From the NCBI GenBank assembly GCA_046046245.1, contig JBJOKE010000003.1:1-64000 (forward strand): a stretch of DNA of 64,000 nucleotides. The letters are read 5' to 3'. Shown piece after piece: positions 1 to 8,177 of the stretch. Source of the stretch: UBA4615 sp046046245 (GTDB lineage: Bacteria; Pseudomonadota; Gammaproteobacteria; Burkholderiales; Burkholderiaceae_E). How positions within the stretch are numbered: position 1 is the stretch's first letter; each line of letters begins with the position of its first letter. A program made the position numbers and the translations under genes. The notes below the pieces were generated by a model. It made no database searches and was not told the origin of the DNA. It saw nothing but the letters and a program-made list of their open reading frames with translations.

Positions 1-119
1 TGCACCCGCGCCACAACATGTTCCTCTCCCTCGCCCACCGCGACGAGGACATCGACGAGGCCCTCGCCGCCACCGACCTCGCGATGGCCGCCGTCGCCGC
101 GCGCTTCGGCGGCGCCTGA
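1..119 (+). CDS. C-terminal end of a class III (PLP-dependent) aminotransferase, partial
   Basis: Only the last 38 codons lie in the window; the 5' part is outside. The visible tail starts HPRHNMFLSLAH and continues with an acidic helix (RDEDIDEALAATDLA) ending in FGGA. This resembles the C-terminal helix of glutamate-1-semialdehyde aminomutase-like class III aminotransferases, where a short 'H-x2-HN-x-F-x-S-x-AH' strand precedes the last helix. No catalytic residue is visible, so the substrate cannot be stated. It ends 33 bases before an ABC transporter operon on the same strand and may be co-transcribed with it. Confidence 0.6.
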   Translation, partial: HPRHNMFLSLAHRDEDIDEALAATDLAMAAVAARFGGA

Positions 120-152
120 GCACCGGCCGGGGACGGGAGGCAGGAGACCACG

Positions 153-1325
153 ATGGGCGCAGAGACCGAGGCGGCCGGCCGGATCGGCGTCGAGGGTCTG
201 GTGAAGCGCTACGGCAGCGTGCGCGCCGTCGACGGCGTGACGCTCGCGGCCGAGCCGGGCGAGTTCCTCGCGCTGCTCGGGCCCAGCGGCTCGGGCAAGA
301 CCACCGTGCTGATGTGCATGGCCGGCTTCGAGACCCCGGACGGCGGCGTCGTGACCCTCGGCGGCGCCGACGTGACGCGCACCGCGCCGCAGCGGCGCAA
401 CCTCGGGATGGTCTTCCAGCGCTACACGCTGTTCCCGCACATGAGCGTGCTCGAGAACATCGCGTTCCCGCTGAAGATGCGCGGCGTCGGGCGCGCCGAG
501 CGCGAGGCGCGCGCGCGGCGCGCGCTCGAGACCGTCCGGCTGGGCGGCTACGGCGAGCGGATGCCGGCACAGCTGTCGGGCGGCCAGCAGCAGCGCGTGG
601 CGCTGGCGCGGGCCATCGTCTACGAGCCGCGCGTGCTGCTGATGGACGAGCCGCTGTCCGCGCTCGACAAGGCGCTGCGCGAGGAGATGCAGATCGAGAT
701 CAAGCGCCTGCAGCGGATGCTCGGCGTCACCGTGATCTTCGTGACGCACGACCAGACCGAGGCGCTGACCATGGCCGACCGGATCGCCGTGCTCGACGGC
801 GGACGGCTGCAGCAGTGGGGCGCGCCGCGCGAGCTCTACGAGGCGCCGCGGTCGGCCTTCGTCGCCGGCTTCATCGGCGAGACCAGCTTCCTCGACGGGC
901 ACGCGCTCGCGGCCTGCGCCGAGGGCGCGACGGCCGAGGTCGCGCTGCGCTCGGGCGGTCGCGTGCGCGCCATGGCGGCGGGCGCGCTGCAGGAGCGCGC
1001 CGCGGTCCGCGTCGCGATCCGGCCCGAGCGGCTGTCGATCGCCGCCGCGGACACCGGCGGCGAGGACGCCCGCGGCGGCGCCGACCCGGTGGCCGGCACC
1101 GTCGAGGGTCGGATCGTCGAGTGCATCTACGTCGGCCTGTCGACCACCTGCCTCGTCGCGACCGACGCCGGCGAGATGCTGCGCACGCGGATTCCCGCCG
1201 GCGCCTCGCAGGTGCCGCTCGAACCCGGCCGGCGCGTCGCGCTGCGCTGGGACGCCGCGCACGCGCGCGCGTTCTCGGCCGACGTCCCGCCCGCCGCACC
1301 GCCCGCCCGGGAGGACGCCGCGTGA
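153..1325 (+). CDS. ABC transporter ATP-binding protein, polyamine/opine (PotA-like) type
   Basis: Cytoplasmic ATPase of a spermidine/putrescine-type importer (390 residues, usual length for PotA). Walker A GPSGSGKTT is at 43-51, Q-loop Gln at 89, signature LSGGQQQR at 141-148, Walker B VLLMDEP at 161-167 and the switch His at 199. After about residue 240 comes a TOBE-type regulatory domain, as in PotA/FbpC proteins. ATG at 153 is preceded by CAGGAG at 141-146. The stop overlaps the GTG start of the first permease, so the operon is translationally coupled. The family is clear; the transported compound is not. The neighbouring DMFase-like gene suggests an amide or amine. Confidence 0.93.
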   Translation: MGAETEAAGRIGVEGLVKRYGSVRAVDGVTLAAEPGEFLALLGPSGSGKTTVLMCMAGFETPDGGVVTLGGADVTRTAPQRRNLGMVFQRYTLFPHMSVLENIAFPLKMRGVGRAEREARARRALETVRLGGYGERMPAQLSGGQQQRVALARAIVYEPRVLLMDEPLSALDKALREEMQIEIKRLQRMLGVTVIFVTHDQTEALTMADRIAVLDGGRLQQWGAPRELYEAPRSAFVAGFIGETSFLDGHALAACAEGATAEVALRSGGRVRAMAAGALQERAAVRVAIRPERLSIAAADTGGEDARGGADPVAGTVEGRIVECIYVGLSTTCLVATDAGEMLRTRIPAGASQVPLEPGRRVALRWDAAHARAFSADVPPAAPPAREDAA

Positions 1326-2188
1326 GCGCGGCCGGCGCGTCCGCCCCGTCGGCGCGCCGGCTCGGGCGCGGGCCGTCGCTGCTGCTGATCGCGCCGCTGC
1401 TCGCGGTCGTCCTCGTCGCCTTCGTGCTGCCGCTGCTGCTGCTGCTGCACGAGAGCCTCTTCGTGCCCTCGCCCACCTTCAAGCACTACGCGCGCCTCTT
1501 CGGCGAGCCGCTCTACCTGCGGGTCATCGGGAGGACCTTCCGGATCGCCGCGATCGTCACCGCGGCCACGCTGCTGCTCGCCTACCCGCTCGCCTGGCTG
1601 ATGACGCGCGCGAAGGGCTGGGTGCTCGCGGTGCTGGTCGCCTGCGTGCTGCTGCCGCTGTGGACCAGCGTGCTGGTACGGACCTATGCATGGACCGTGC
1701 TGCTGCAGCGCAACGGCGTGATCAACCAGCTGCTGATGCAGGCGGGCGCGATCGATGCGCCGGTGAAGCTGCTCTACACCGAGGCGGCCGTGGTGGCCGC
1801 GATGACCCACGTGCTGCTGCCCTTCATGGTGCTGCCGCTGTGGTCGGCGCTGCGCGCGATCCCGAAGGACCTGCTGCAGGCCGCGGCGCTGCTCGGCGCG
1901 ACGCCTGTGCGGACCTTCCGCGAGGTGGTCTGGCCGCTGTCGCTGCCCGGCGTCAGCAGCGGCTGCCTGATGGTGTTCCTGCTGTCGCTCGGCTTCTTCG
2001 TGACGCCCATGCTGATCGGCGGCCCGCAGCAGATGATGGTCGCGACCCTGATCTCTCAGCAGGTGCGCGAGCTGCTGAACTGGCCGTTCGCCGGCGCGCT
2101 GGTGGGCTTCCTGCTCGCGGTCACGCTGGCGCTGGTGCTGGCCTTCAACCGCGCCGTGCGCCTCGAGCGCTTCGTGGGGTCGCGATGA
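1322..2188 (+). CDS. ABC transporter permease, PotB-like
   Basis: Inner-membrane permease of 288 residues. I start it at GTG 1322, overlapping the ATPase stop (GTGA), because the frame upstream of that point is only a shadow of the ATPase. The N-terminus is short and cytoplasmic, followed by a strongly hydrophobic segment (about residues 18-42) and five more membrane segments. The cytoplasmic EAA-type loop is visible near residues 190-215 (AAALLGATPVRTFREVVWPL), the usual docking site for the ATPase. It pairs with the second permease that starts at 2185. Confidence 0.92.
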   Translation: MSAAGASAPSARRLGRGPSLLLIAPLLAVVLVAFVLPLLLLLHESLFVPSPTFKHYARLFGEPLYLRVIGRTFRIAAIVTAATLLLAYPLAWLMTRAKGWVLAVLVACVLLPLWTSVLVRTYAWTVLLQRNGVINQLLMQAGAIDAPVKLLYTEAAVVAAMTHVLLPFMVLPLWSALRAIPKDLLQAAALLGATPVRTFREVVWPLSLPGVSSGCLMVFLLSLGFFVTPMLIGGPQQMMVATLISQQVRELLNWPFAGALVGFLLAVTLALVLAFNRAVRLERFVGSR

Positions 2189-3066
2189 GCGACGCACCCG
2201 CGTCCACCGTCCCCGTTCCCCCGGCGCGCCGCCCCTGGCTGCCCGAGGCGGGCGGCCGGCTGCTGGTCCACGCCCTCGCGTGGGCGGTCGTCGTGTTCCT
2301 GATGATCCCCACCGTCATCGTGATCCCGATGTCGGTCACCCCCGAGCGGCACCTGAGCTTCCCGCCCACCGGCTTCACGCTGCGCTGGTACGCCGAGTAC
2401 TTCGCCGACCGCGACTGGCTCGAGGCCACCTGGTTCAGCGCACGCGCCGGCCTGCTGTCGGCCGCGAGCGCCACCGCGATCGGGCTCGCCGCGTCGCTCG
2501 CGCTGGTCCGCGGCACGCTCCCCGGACGCCGTCTCCTGGAGCTGCTGATCGTGGGGCCGATCGTCGTGCCGCACATCGCGCTCGCGGTCGCGCTCTTCCT
2601 GGTCTACGAGAAGCTGCGGCTCAACGGCACGACCCTCGGCTTCGTGCTCGCGCACACCGTGCTCGCGGCGCCCTTCGCCATCTTCACCATCCTCGCATCG
2701 CTGCAGCGGGTGGACGCCGACCTCGAGATGGCCGCCCTGTCCTGCGGCGCGTCGCGCTGGCAGGCGTTCCGGCACGTGACGCTGCCGCTGATCCTGCCCG
2801 GCGTGGCGAGCGGCGCGCTGTTCGCGTTCGTGATCTCGTTCGACGAGGCGGTGGTGTCGTTCTTCATCTCCGGGCTCGACGGCAAGTCGCTGCCGCGCAA
2901 GCTCTGGGAGGACATCGACTACAACCTGAGCCCGGTCATCACCGCGGTCGCCTCGATGCTCACGCTGCTGTCGATCGCGGTGCTGCTCGGCGGCCACGCG
3001 ATCGGCTCGATCGCCGAGCGCCGCCGCGCCGCGCGGCCCGCGCAGGACGACGGCGATGCCCGCTGA
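2185..3066 (+). CDS. ABC transporter permease, PotC-like
   Basis: Second permease of the same importer, 293 residues, starting at ATG 2185 inside the stop of the first permease (ATGA overlap). About six hydrophobic segments are visible; the first is near residues 27-50 after a Pro-rich leader. The EAA-type loop reads MAALSCGASRWQAFRHVTLP before a LILPG turn. Heterodimeric permeases of this type, with separate ATPase and binding protein genes in this order, are typical of polyamine and related cationic or amide-containing solutes. Confidence 0.92.
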   Translation: MSDAPASTVPVPPARRPWLPEAGGRLLVHALAWAVVVFLMIPTVIVIPMSVTPERHLSFPPTGFTLRWYAEYFADRDWLEATWFSARAGLLSAASATAIGLAASLALVRGTLPGRRLLELLIVGPIVVPHIALAVALFLVYEKLRLNGTTLGFVLAHTVLAAPFAIFTILASLQRVDADLEMAALSCGASRWQAFRHVTLPLILPGVASGALFAFVISFDEAVVSFFISGLDGKSLPRKLWEDIDYNLSPVITAVASMLTLLSIAVLLGGHAIGSIAERRRAARPAQDDGDAR

Positions 3067-3205
3067 CCGCCCGGCCCGCGCCGCGGGTGGCCCCGATCCG
3101 AACGCCGGCCGCAGCCCGCGGACCGACACCGACGCGCCGCGGGACGGCGCGCAGGACCCCGCCCGTCGACGACCGAGGGCGATCACCGAGGGAGACCGAG
3201 ACACC

Positions 3206-4264
3206 ATGGCATTCACCAGACGAGACCTGCTCAGGGCCGGTTCGGCCGCGGCGGCGGCGGCCCTGCCCGTCGGCGGCACCGCGCAGACGAAGGAGGTGAT
3301 CATCGCCGCCACCGGCGGCCTGATGGAGCGCTCGCTGCAGGAGCACTTCTACCGACGATTCGAGGCGCAGACGGGCATCCGCGTGCGCTCGGTGCCGATC
3401 GAGCTGCCCGACCAGTGGGCGCGCGCGGTCGCCGGCGCGCGCGCGGGCAACGTGCCCTTCGACATCGTCACCGCCACCCCGCCGGACATCATCCAGCACC
3501 GCGAGATCCTCGCCGACGTCAACTGCGCGTCGCCGTCGATCAAGGAGAACGCACTGCCCGGCGCCTGCTTCCCGAAGGGGCTGATGCGCACCGGCGGCGG
3601 CATGACCCTGTGCTGGAGCACCAAGGCCTTCCCCGCGGGCAGGGGTCCGCAGAGCTGGGCGGACTTCTACGACACGGCGAAGTTCCCCGGCCCTCGCTCG
3701 CTGCCCGACACCGGCGACCGCGAGTGGTGGGTGCCGCTCACCGCGCTGCTCGCCGAGGGCGTGCCCGCCGACAGGCTCTTCCCGATGGACCTCGACCGGG
3801 CGTACGCGCGCCTCGACAGGCTCAAGCCCAGCGTCGCCGCCTGGTGGAAGAGCGGCGACAACTCGCAGGCGATCCTGCGCGGCGGCGACGCGGTGATGTC
3901 GATGCTCTACTCGTCGCGCAGCGTGGCGCTGTCGAAGGGCGACGAGCCGTTCGACTTCACCTGGAACCAGGCGATCCGCGACGTCGGCAACTGGGCGGTC
4001 CTGAAGAACGGCCCGAACGGCGCGAACGCGCAGGTCTTCCTCGACTTCTTCGTGCAGAACCCGGCCGAGCACGCCGAGTTCGGCCGCAAGGTCGCCTTCG
4101 ACAGCAACAACGCCAAGGCCGGCGCGTCGGTGCCTCAGGCCGAGCGCCGCTTCCGCTCGTCGATGCCCGAGAACTGGTCGAAGCTCGTCGTCGCCGACTA
4201 CGACTGGATCGCGGCCCATCGCGAGAGGATGCGCGAGCGCTGGGTGTCCTGGCTGTCGAAGTGA
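3206..4264 (+). CDS. Tat-exported periplasmic substrate-binding protein of the ABC transporter
   Basis: Extracellular solute-binding protein of the PotD/PotF superfamily, 352 residues. I chose ATG 3206, because the N-terminus MAFTRRDLLRAGSAAAAAAL is then a twin-arginine signal peptide (RR at 5-6) with an AQT cleavage region near 26-28; it has a GAGGGA ribosome site just upstream. Mature sequence begins EVIIAATGGLMERSL, typical of iron/polyamine-type binding proteins. Twin-arginine export implies folding in the cytoplasm, common for this family in Burkholderiales. The 139 bases between the permease and this start contain no other gene. Confidence 0.9.
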   Translation: MAFTRRDLLRAGSAAAAAALPVGGTAQTKEVIIAATGGLMERSLQEHFYRRFEAQTGIRVRSVPIELPDQWARAVAGARAGNVPFDIVTATPPDIIQHREILADVNCASPSIKENALPGACFPKGLMRTGGGMTLCWSTKAFPAGRGPQSWADFYDTAKFPGPRSLPDTGDREWWVPLTALLAEGVPADRLFPMDLDRAYARLDRLKPSVAAWWKSGDNSQAILRGGDAVMSMLYSSRSVALSKGDEPFDFTWNQAIRDVGNWAVLKNGPNGANAQVFLDFFVQNPAEHAEFGRKVAFDSNNAKAGASVPQAERRFRSSMPENWSKLVVADYDWIAAHRERMRERWVSWLSK

Positions 4265-4340
4265 GCGCGGGCGCGGGGCGACACCCGCCCCGCGCGCCGG
4301 CTGCGGACCCGTTGACGACGAAGACTGCGGAGACCTCGCG

Positions 4341-6071
4341 ATGAGCGACCCAATCCCTCCCGGGCCCGGCCCGAAGCCGGCCGCATGGACCACCTTCGGC
4401 CAGCGCGCCGACGACGATCCGCGGCTCGCGTCCGCGTTCAACGTCGGCCGGCCCAGCATCGCGCCGATGTACGCCGACGACGGCTGGGCCGACCGCCGCT
4501 GGTACGACGCGCCGCGCGAGGACCCCGCCTGGCCCGAGGTCCACACCTACACCGACGCGATGTCGTACGACCCCGGCGACGAGGTCGTGTTCCACAGCAG
4601 CACCCACGCGTCCGACTGGTCGATGGAGGTGGTGCTCGACGGGCTGCGGCCCGAGCGCGTGTTCCACCGCGAGGCGCTGCCCGGGGTCTTCCGCGCCACG
4701 CCGAAGGACGCGTACCGCATCGGCTGCGACTGGCCCGAGAGCCTGCGCTGGCGCCTGCCCGAGGACGCGCGCTCGGGCTTCTACAAGGTGATCTCCAGCT
4801 GCCCGAGACCGGACGGCGGCCGCTACGTCCAGCACCACTTCTTCGTGGTCCGCCCGACCGCTCGCACGCGCAGCGGCCCGCTGCTGATGGTGCTGCCCAC
4901 GTCCACCTGGATGGCCTACAACGACTGGGCCGGCGCCAACCACTACATCGGCATCGACGGCGCCGACGGCAACTCCGCGTCGCCGGTGCTGAGCCTGCGC
5001 CGGCCCTGGACCCGCGGCATGGTCTGGCTGCCCGAGGGCGCGCCGCGGATCTGCGGCGACCCGGTCCCCGACCCGCTCAGCGCGCCGCGCTACCCCACGA
5101 AGGACTGGGCCTGGAGCCACGGCTTCGGCTACTTCCACGCCGCGTCCGGCTGGGCGCAGTACGACCGGCACTTCAAGGTCTGGGCCGACCGCGAGGGCAT
5201 CGCCCTCGACATGATCACGCAGACCGACCTGCACTACCGGCCCGAGATCCTCGAGCGCTACGCCGCGATCGTGATCGTCGGCCACGACGAGTACTGGAGC
5301 CGAGAGATGCGGCTCAACGTCGAGGCCTTCGTCGAGCGGGGCGGGAAGCTCGCGCGCTTCGGCGGCAACTTCCTGTGGCAGATCCGCCTCGAGGACGACG
5401 GCGCGACCCAGGTCTGCTACAAGGGTCGCGCCGCCACCGAGGATCCGGTACGCGGCACCGACCGCGCGCACCTGCTGACCACCGCCTGGGAGGACCGGCT
5501 GGTGAACTGGCCGGGCGCGACCACCGTCGGCGTGAACGGCTTCCAGGGCATGTACGCCGGCTGGGGCGGTTTCGCGCCGCGCGGCTCGAAGGGCCTGACC
5601 GTCTACCGGCCGCAGCACTGGGTGTTCGACGGCACGAACCTCGGCTTCGCCGACGTCTTCGGCGCCGAGGCGCGGATCTTCTCGTACGAGGTCGACGGCG
5701 TCGACTACACCGTCCGCGGCGGGCTGCCCTATCCCACGCATGCCGACGGCACCCCCGAGTCGGTGACCATCCTCGCGATGACGCCGGCGATGTTCGGCGA
5801 GTGGATGCCGCCGGGCGAGGGCTTCCGCTACTACCTCGGCGAGAACGACCTGAAGCTCAAGACGCAGTGCGTGACCGGCACCCAGACGCCCGAGGCGCTC
5901 GACGCCTGCCGCTACGGCGCCGGCATGCTGGTGCACATGACGCGCGGCCGCGGCGAGGTGGTGACGGCGGGCACCTGCGAATGGGTGATGGGCCTCAAGC
6001 GCAACGACTTCTTCACCTGCCGGATCACGCTGAACGTGCTCGAACGCTTCACCCGCGAGGCCTCGGCCTGA
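4341..6071 (+). CDS. N,N-dimethylformamidase large-subunit-like protein
   Basis: 576-residue protein matching the C-terminal catalytic region of N,N-dimethylformamidase (DMFA2_C type). Characteristic stretches are TSTWMAYNDWAG at 187-198, GHDEYWS at 314-320, GGNFLWQIR at 341-349 and SYEVDG with Glu450. Known DMFases use a mononuclear iron bound by two Tyr and one Glu; Tyr318 and Glu450 are plausible ligands here but this is inference. The known large subunit is about 760 residues and needs a small partner; this one is shorter and no small subunit lies next to it. It follows the transporter operon by 76 bases, so the imported solute may be its substrate. It may act on an amide other than DMF. 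Confidence 0.75.
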   Translation: MSDPIPPGPGPKPAAWTTFGQRADDDPRLASAFNVGRPSIAPMYADDGWADRRWYDAPREDPAWPEVHTYTDAMSYDPGDEVVFHSSTHASDWSMEVVLDGLRPERVFHREALPGVFRATPKDAYRIGCDWPESLRWRLPEDARSGFYKVISSCPRPDGGRYVQHHFFVVRPTARTRSGPLLMVLPTSTWMAYNDWAGANHYIGIDGADGNSASPVLSLRRPWTRGMVWLPEGAPRICGDPVPDPLSAPRYPTKDWAWSHGFGYFHAASGWAQYDRHFKVWADREGIALDMITQTDLHYRPEILERYAAIVIVGHDEYWSREMRLNVEAFVERGGKLARFGGNFLWQIRLEDDGATQVCYKGRAATEDPVRGTDRAHLLTTAWEDRLVNWPGATTVGVNGFQGMYAGWGGFAPRGSKGLTVYRPQHWVFDGTNLGFADVFGAEARIFSYEVDGVDYTVRGGLPYPTHADGTPESVTILAMTPAMFGEWMPPGEGFRYYLGENDLKLKTQCVTGTQTPEALDACRYGAGMLVHMTRGRGEVVTAGTCEWVMGLKRNDFFTCRITLNVLERFTREASA

Positions 6072-6096
6072 TCGCCGCGGACGGCGTGCGGCGCGA

Positions 6097-6102
6097 TACG
6101 AT
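6097..6102 (+). promoter_or_regulatory. Putative -10 box TACGAT before the GntR gene
   Basis: GCGATACGATCGG fits the recurrent GC-TANNAT-CG pattern seen in front of many genes in this window. It lies 25 bases before ATG 6128, giving a short leader. No clear -35 is visible. Confidence 0.45.
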
Positions 6103-6127
6103 CGGGTCCCCTCCCGCGCCACCGCCC

Positions 6128-6886
6128 ATGAACCGCACCGAACCGGACGCCTATCCCGGCATCCGCCCGCTCGTGGGCGAGACGCTGACCTCGCGGGTCT
6201 ACGACACGCTGCGGACCGCGCTGATGGAGGGCTACTACCCGCCCGGTCATCCGATCAAGATCCGCGAGCTCGCCGCGTCGCTGCACGTGTCCGAGACCCC
6301 GTGCCGCGAGGCGCTGATGCAGCTGGTGCGCGAGCGCGGGCTGGTGATGCGGCCGGGACACTCGATCACCGTCGCGCACCTGTCGGTCGCGCAGTACCTG
6401 GAGCTGCGGACCATCCGGCTGGAGCTCGAGGCACTCGCCGGCGCGGCCGCGGCCGAGCGGATCACCGCCGCCCGGATCCGCGAGCTCGGCGGGATCCACC
6501 GCGACCTGATCCGCGCCGAGAAGCGCGGCGAGTGGCGCGACGCGGTGCGGCTCAACTGGGTCTTCCACCGCTCGACCTACGAGGCGGCCGGGATGCCCGA
6601 GCTGCTCGCGATCATCGAGGGCATCTGGCTGCGCAACGGCCCGCTGCTGACGCTGCAGTACCCCGACGCGCCGCCGACCTACCGGGGCCGGCACCAGCAC
6701 CTGAACCTGCTCGACGCGATGAAGGCGCGCAATCCCGAGGCCGCGCGTGCGGCCATCCGCGCCGACATGATCGAGGGCGGCACGAAGCTGCTCGCGCTGA
6801 TGCGCGCTCGCGAGGCGGCGGCCGCTCGCGACGAGGCGCCGGCCCGGGGTGCTAGCATCGCTGCCAGGGAGGATCGCCAACGATGA
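6128..6886 (+). CDS. GntR family transcriptional regulator (FadR/FCD subfamily)
   Basis: 252-residue regulator. The N-terminal winged helix (about 15-80) contains the GntR pattern LRTALMEGYYPPGHPIKIRE, then LAASLHVSETPCREALMQL, the recognition helix. The C-terminal part is an all-helical FCD-type effector domain with acidic and His residues (for example NWVFHRSTYEAAG and RGRHQHLNLLDA) that often bind a metal and a carboxylate. ATG 6128 follows a putative promoter. The stop overlaps the next gene's start (ATGA at 6883). It could control the upstream transporter/amidase genes, but no operator was identified. Confidence 0.88.
   Translation: MNRTEPDAYPGIRPLVGETLTSRVYDTLRTALMEGYYPPGHPIKIRELAASLHVSETPCREALMQLVRERGLVMRPGHSITVAHLSVAQYLELRTIRLELEALAGAAAAERITAARIRELGGIHRDLIRAEKRGEWRDAVRLNWVFHRSTYEAAGMPELLAIIEGIWLRNGPLLTLQYPDAPPTYRGRHQHLNLLDAMKARNPEAARAAIRADMIEGGTKLLALMRAREAAAARDEAPARGASIAAREDRQR
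6853..6858 (+). promoter_or_regulatory. Putative -10 box TAGCAT before the NnrU gene
   Basis: GTGCTAGCATCG lies inside the 3' end of the GntR gene, 25 bases before ATG 6883, and matches the window's common -10 pattern. It suggests the NnrU gene can be transcribed on its own even though it overlaps the regulator. Confidence 0.45.
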
Positions 6887-7461
6887 TCGTGATGGTGCTG
6901 GGCCTGGTGCTGTTCCTCGGGGTCCATTCGGTCCGCGTGTTCGCCGACGACTGGCGGACCGCGCAGATCGCCGCGCGCGGCGAAGGGGCCTGGAAGGGCG
7001 TCTACTCGGTGCTGTCGCTGGCGGGCCTGGTGCTGATCGTCTACGGCTACGGCCTGACGCGGCAGGCGCCGGTGGACCTGTGGAACCCGCCGGTCTGGAC
7101 GCGGCACCTCGCCGCCCTGCTGACGCTGCCCGCGTTCGTGCTGCTCGCCGCCGCGCAGGTGAAGGGCACCCGGATCAAGGCCGCGGTCGGCCATCCGCAG
7201 GTGCTCGGCACCAAGCTCTGGGCCTTCTCCCACCTGATCGCCAACGGGCGGCTCGGCGACGTCGTGCTGTTCGGCGCGTTCCTGGTCTGGGCGATCGTGC
7301 TCTACGGCGCGTCGCGCCGCCGCGACCGCCGCACCGGCACCCGCCACGTCGCCGGTCCCGCGTCCCGCGACGCGATCGCGGTCGTGGCCGGTCTCGCCGC
7401 CTGGGCCGCGTTCGCCTGGTGGCTGCACGCCTGGCTGATCGGCGTGCAGCCGTTCGCGTGA
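6883..7461 (+). CDS. NnrU family membrane protein
   Basis: 192 residues with about five or six membrane segments. The N-terminus VLGLVLFLGVHSVRVF carries the conserved 'G-x-H-S' of NnrU proteins, and GHPQVLGTKLWAFSHLIANG (residues 104-123) is the family's diagnostic loop. NnrU was first found in nitrite/nitric oxide reductase clusters, but most homologues, as here, are away from denitrification genes. Distant relatives act in carotenoid isomerisation (Z-ISO), where His residues bind heme. AGGGAGGA precedes the ATG. The function here is unknown; a redox role fits with the b-type cytochrome downstream. Confidence 0.88.
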   Translation: MIVMVLGLVLFLGVHSVRVFADDWRTAQIAARGEGAWKGVYSVLSLAGLVLIVYGYGLTRQAPVDLWNPPVWTRHLAALLTLPAFVLLAAAQVKGTRIKAAVGHPQVLGTKLWAFSHLIANGRLGDVVLFGAFLVWAIVLYGASRRRDRRTGTRHVAGPASRDAIAVVAGLAAWAAFAWWLHAWLIGVQPFA

Positions 7462-7516
7462 CCGACAGGCCCCCGCCCGTCGCACCGCCGATCCGAGCCC
7501 GTCGCGAGCGTCCGTC

Positions 7517-8116
7517 GTGCGTCATCCACTCGTGGTCCGCGTGCTGCACCTCGCGATCGCGACGGGGGTGGCCGTGCAGCTGTTCACCAGCGAGTTCATG
7601 AAGGCGCCCCGCCCCGGGCGCACGGCCTCCGCCTGGCAGTCGGGCAACTTCCTCGTCCACGACCTCACCGGGCTCGCGGTGCTCGCGGCCGTGACCGCGA
7701 TGGCGGCCGCGCTCGCCACGATGCGCCGGCGCGGTGGCCTGCGGCACGTGATGCCGTGGGTGCAGGCGGCGGGGCGTGCGGCGATCGTGCGCGAGCTCGC
7801 GGCGCTCGCGACCCGGCCGCTCGCGGGTGCCGGTCGCCTGTTCACGGTCGCGCGCACGATCCAGGGCACCGGGCTCGCGCTGCTGGCCGTGCTCGGCGGG
7901 ACCGGGTGGGCGATGCACGGTCCGCTCGGGCGCGGCGAGCGGCTGGAGGGCGCGATGGCGCTGCTGAAGGAGGTCCACGAGGCGGCCGGGAGCCTGCTGT
8001 GGGTCTGGCTCGCCCTGCACGTGGCGATGGCGCTGCCGGCCCTGCTGGCGGGCCGACGCGCCGTCCTCGACATCTTCCGCTTCGGACGCGGCGCGGTCCC
8101 GCCGCCGCGCGCCTGA
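7517..8116 (+). CDS. Cytochrome b561 / cytochrome b-type membrane protein
   Basis: 199-residue integral membrane protein with four main hydrophobic segments and four His at expected heme-ligand places: His11, His48, His144 and His158. This is the layout of di-heme b-type cytochromes (b561 or Ni-Fe hydrogenase cytochrome b family), which pass electrons between quinone and periplasmic partners. I use GTG 7517 because the first heme helix begins at once (VVRVLHLAIATG). It lies 55 bases after the NnrU gene. A loop of about 60 residues between helices 2 and 3 is Ala/Arg-rich and has no recognised motif. The redox partner is unknown. Confidence 0.8.
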   Translation: MRHPLVVRVLHLAIATGVAVQLFTSEFMKAPRPGRTASAWQSGNFLVHDLTGLAVLAAVTAMAAALATMRRRGGLRHVMPWVQAAGRAAIVRELAALATRPLAGAGRLFTVARTIQGTGLALLAVLGGTGWAMHGPLGRGERLEGAMALLKEVHEAAGSLLWVWLALHVAMALPALLAGRRAVLDIFRFGRGAVPPPRA

Positions 8117-8177
8117 GGCGGCCCCGGGCGCGGATCGCGCGCGACCGACCCGCCCTACCCCGACAGGGGGCGCGGCG

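Noticed and set aside
1127..2197. Gln/His/Arg-rich minus-strand frames over the transporter genes and elsewhere
   Set aside because: Their composition is the typical antisense shadow of GC-rich genes, and clear conserved genes lie on the opposite strand.
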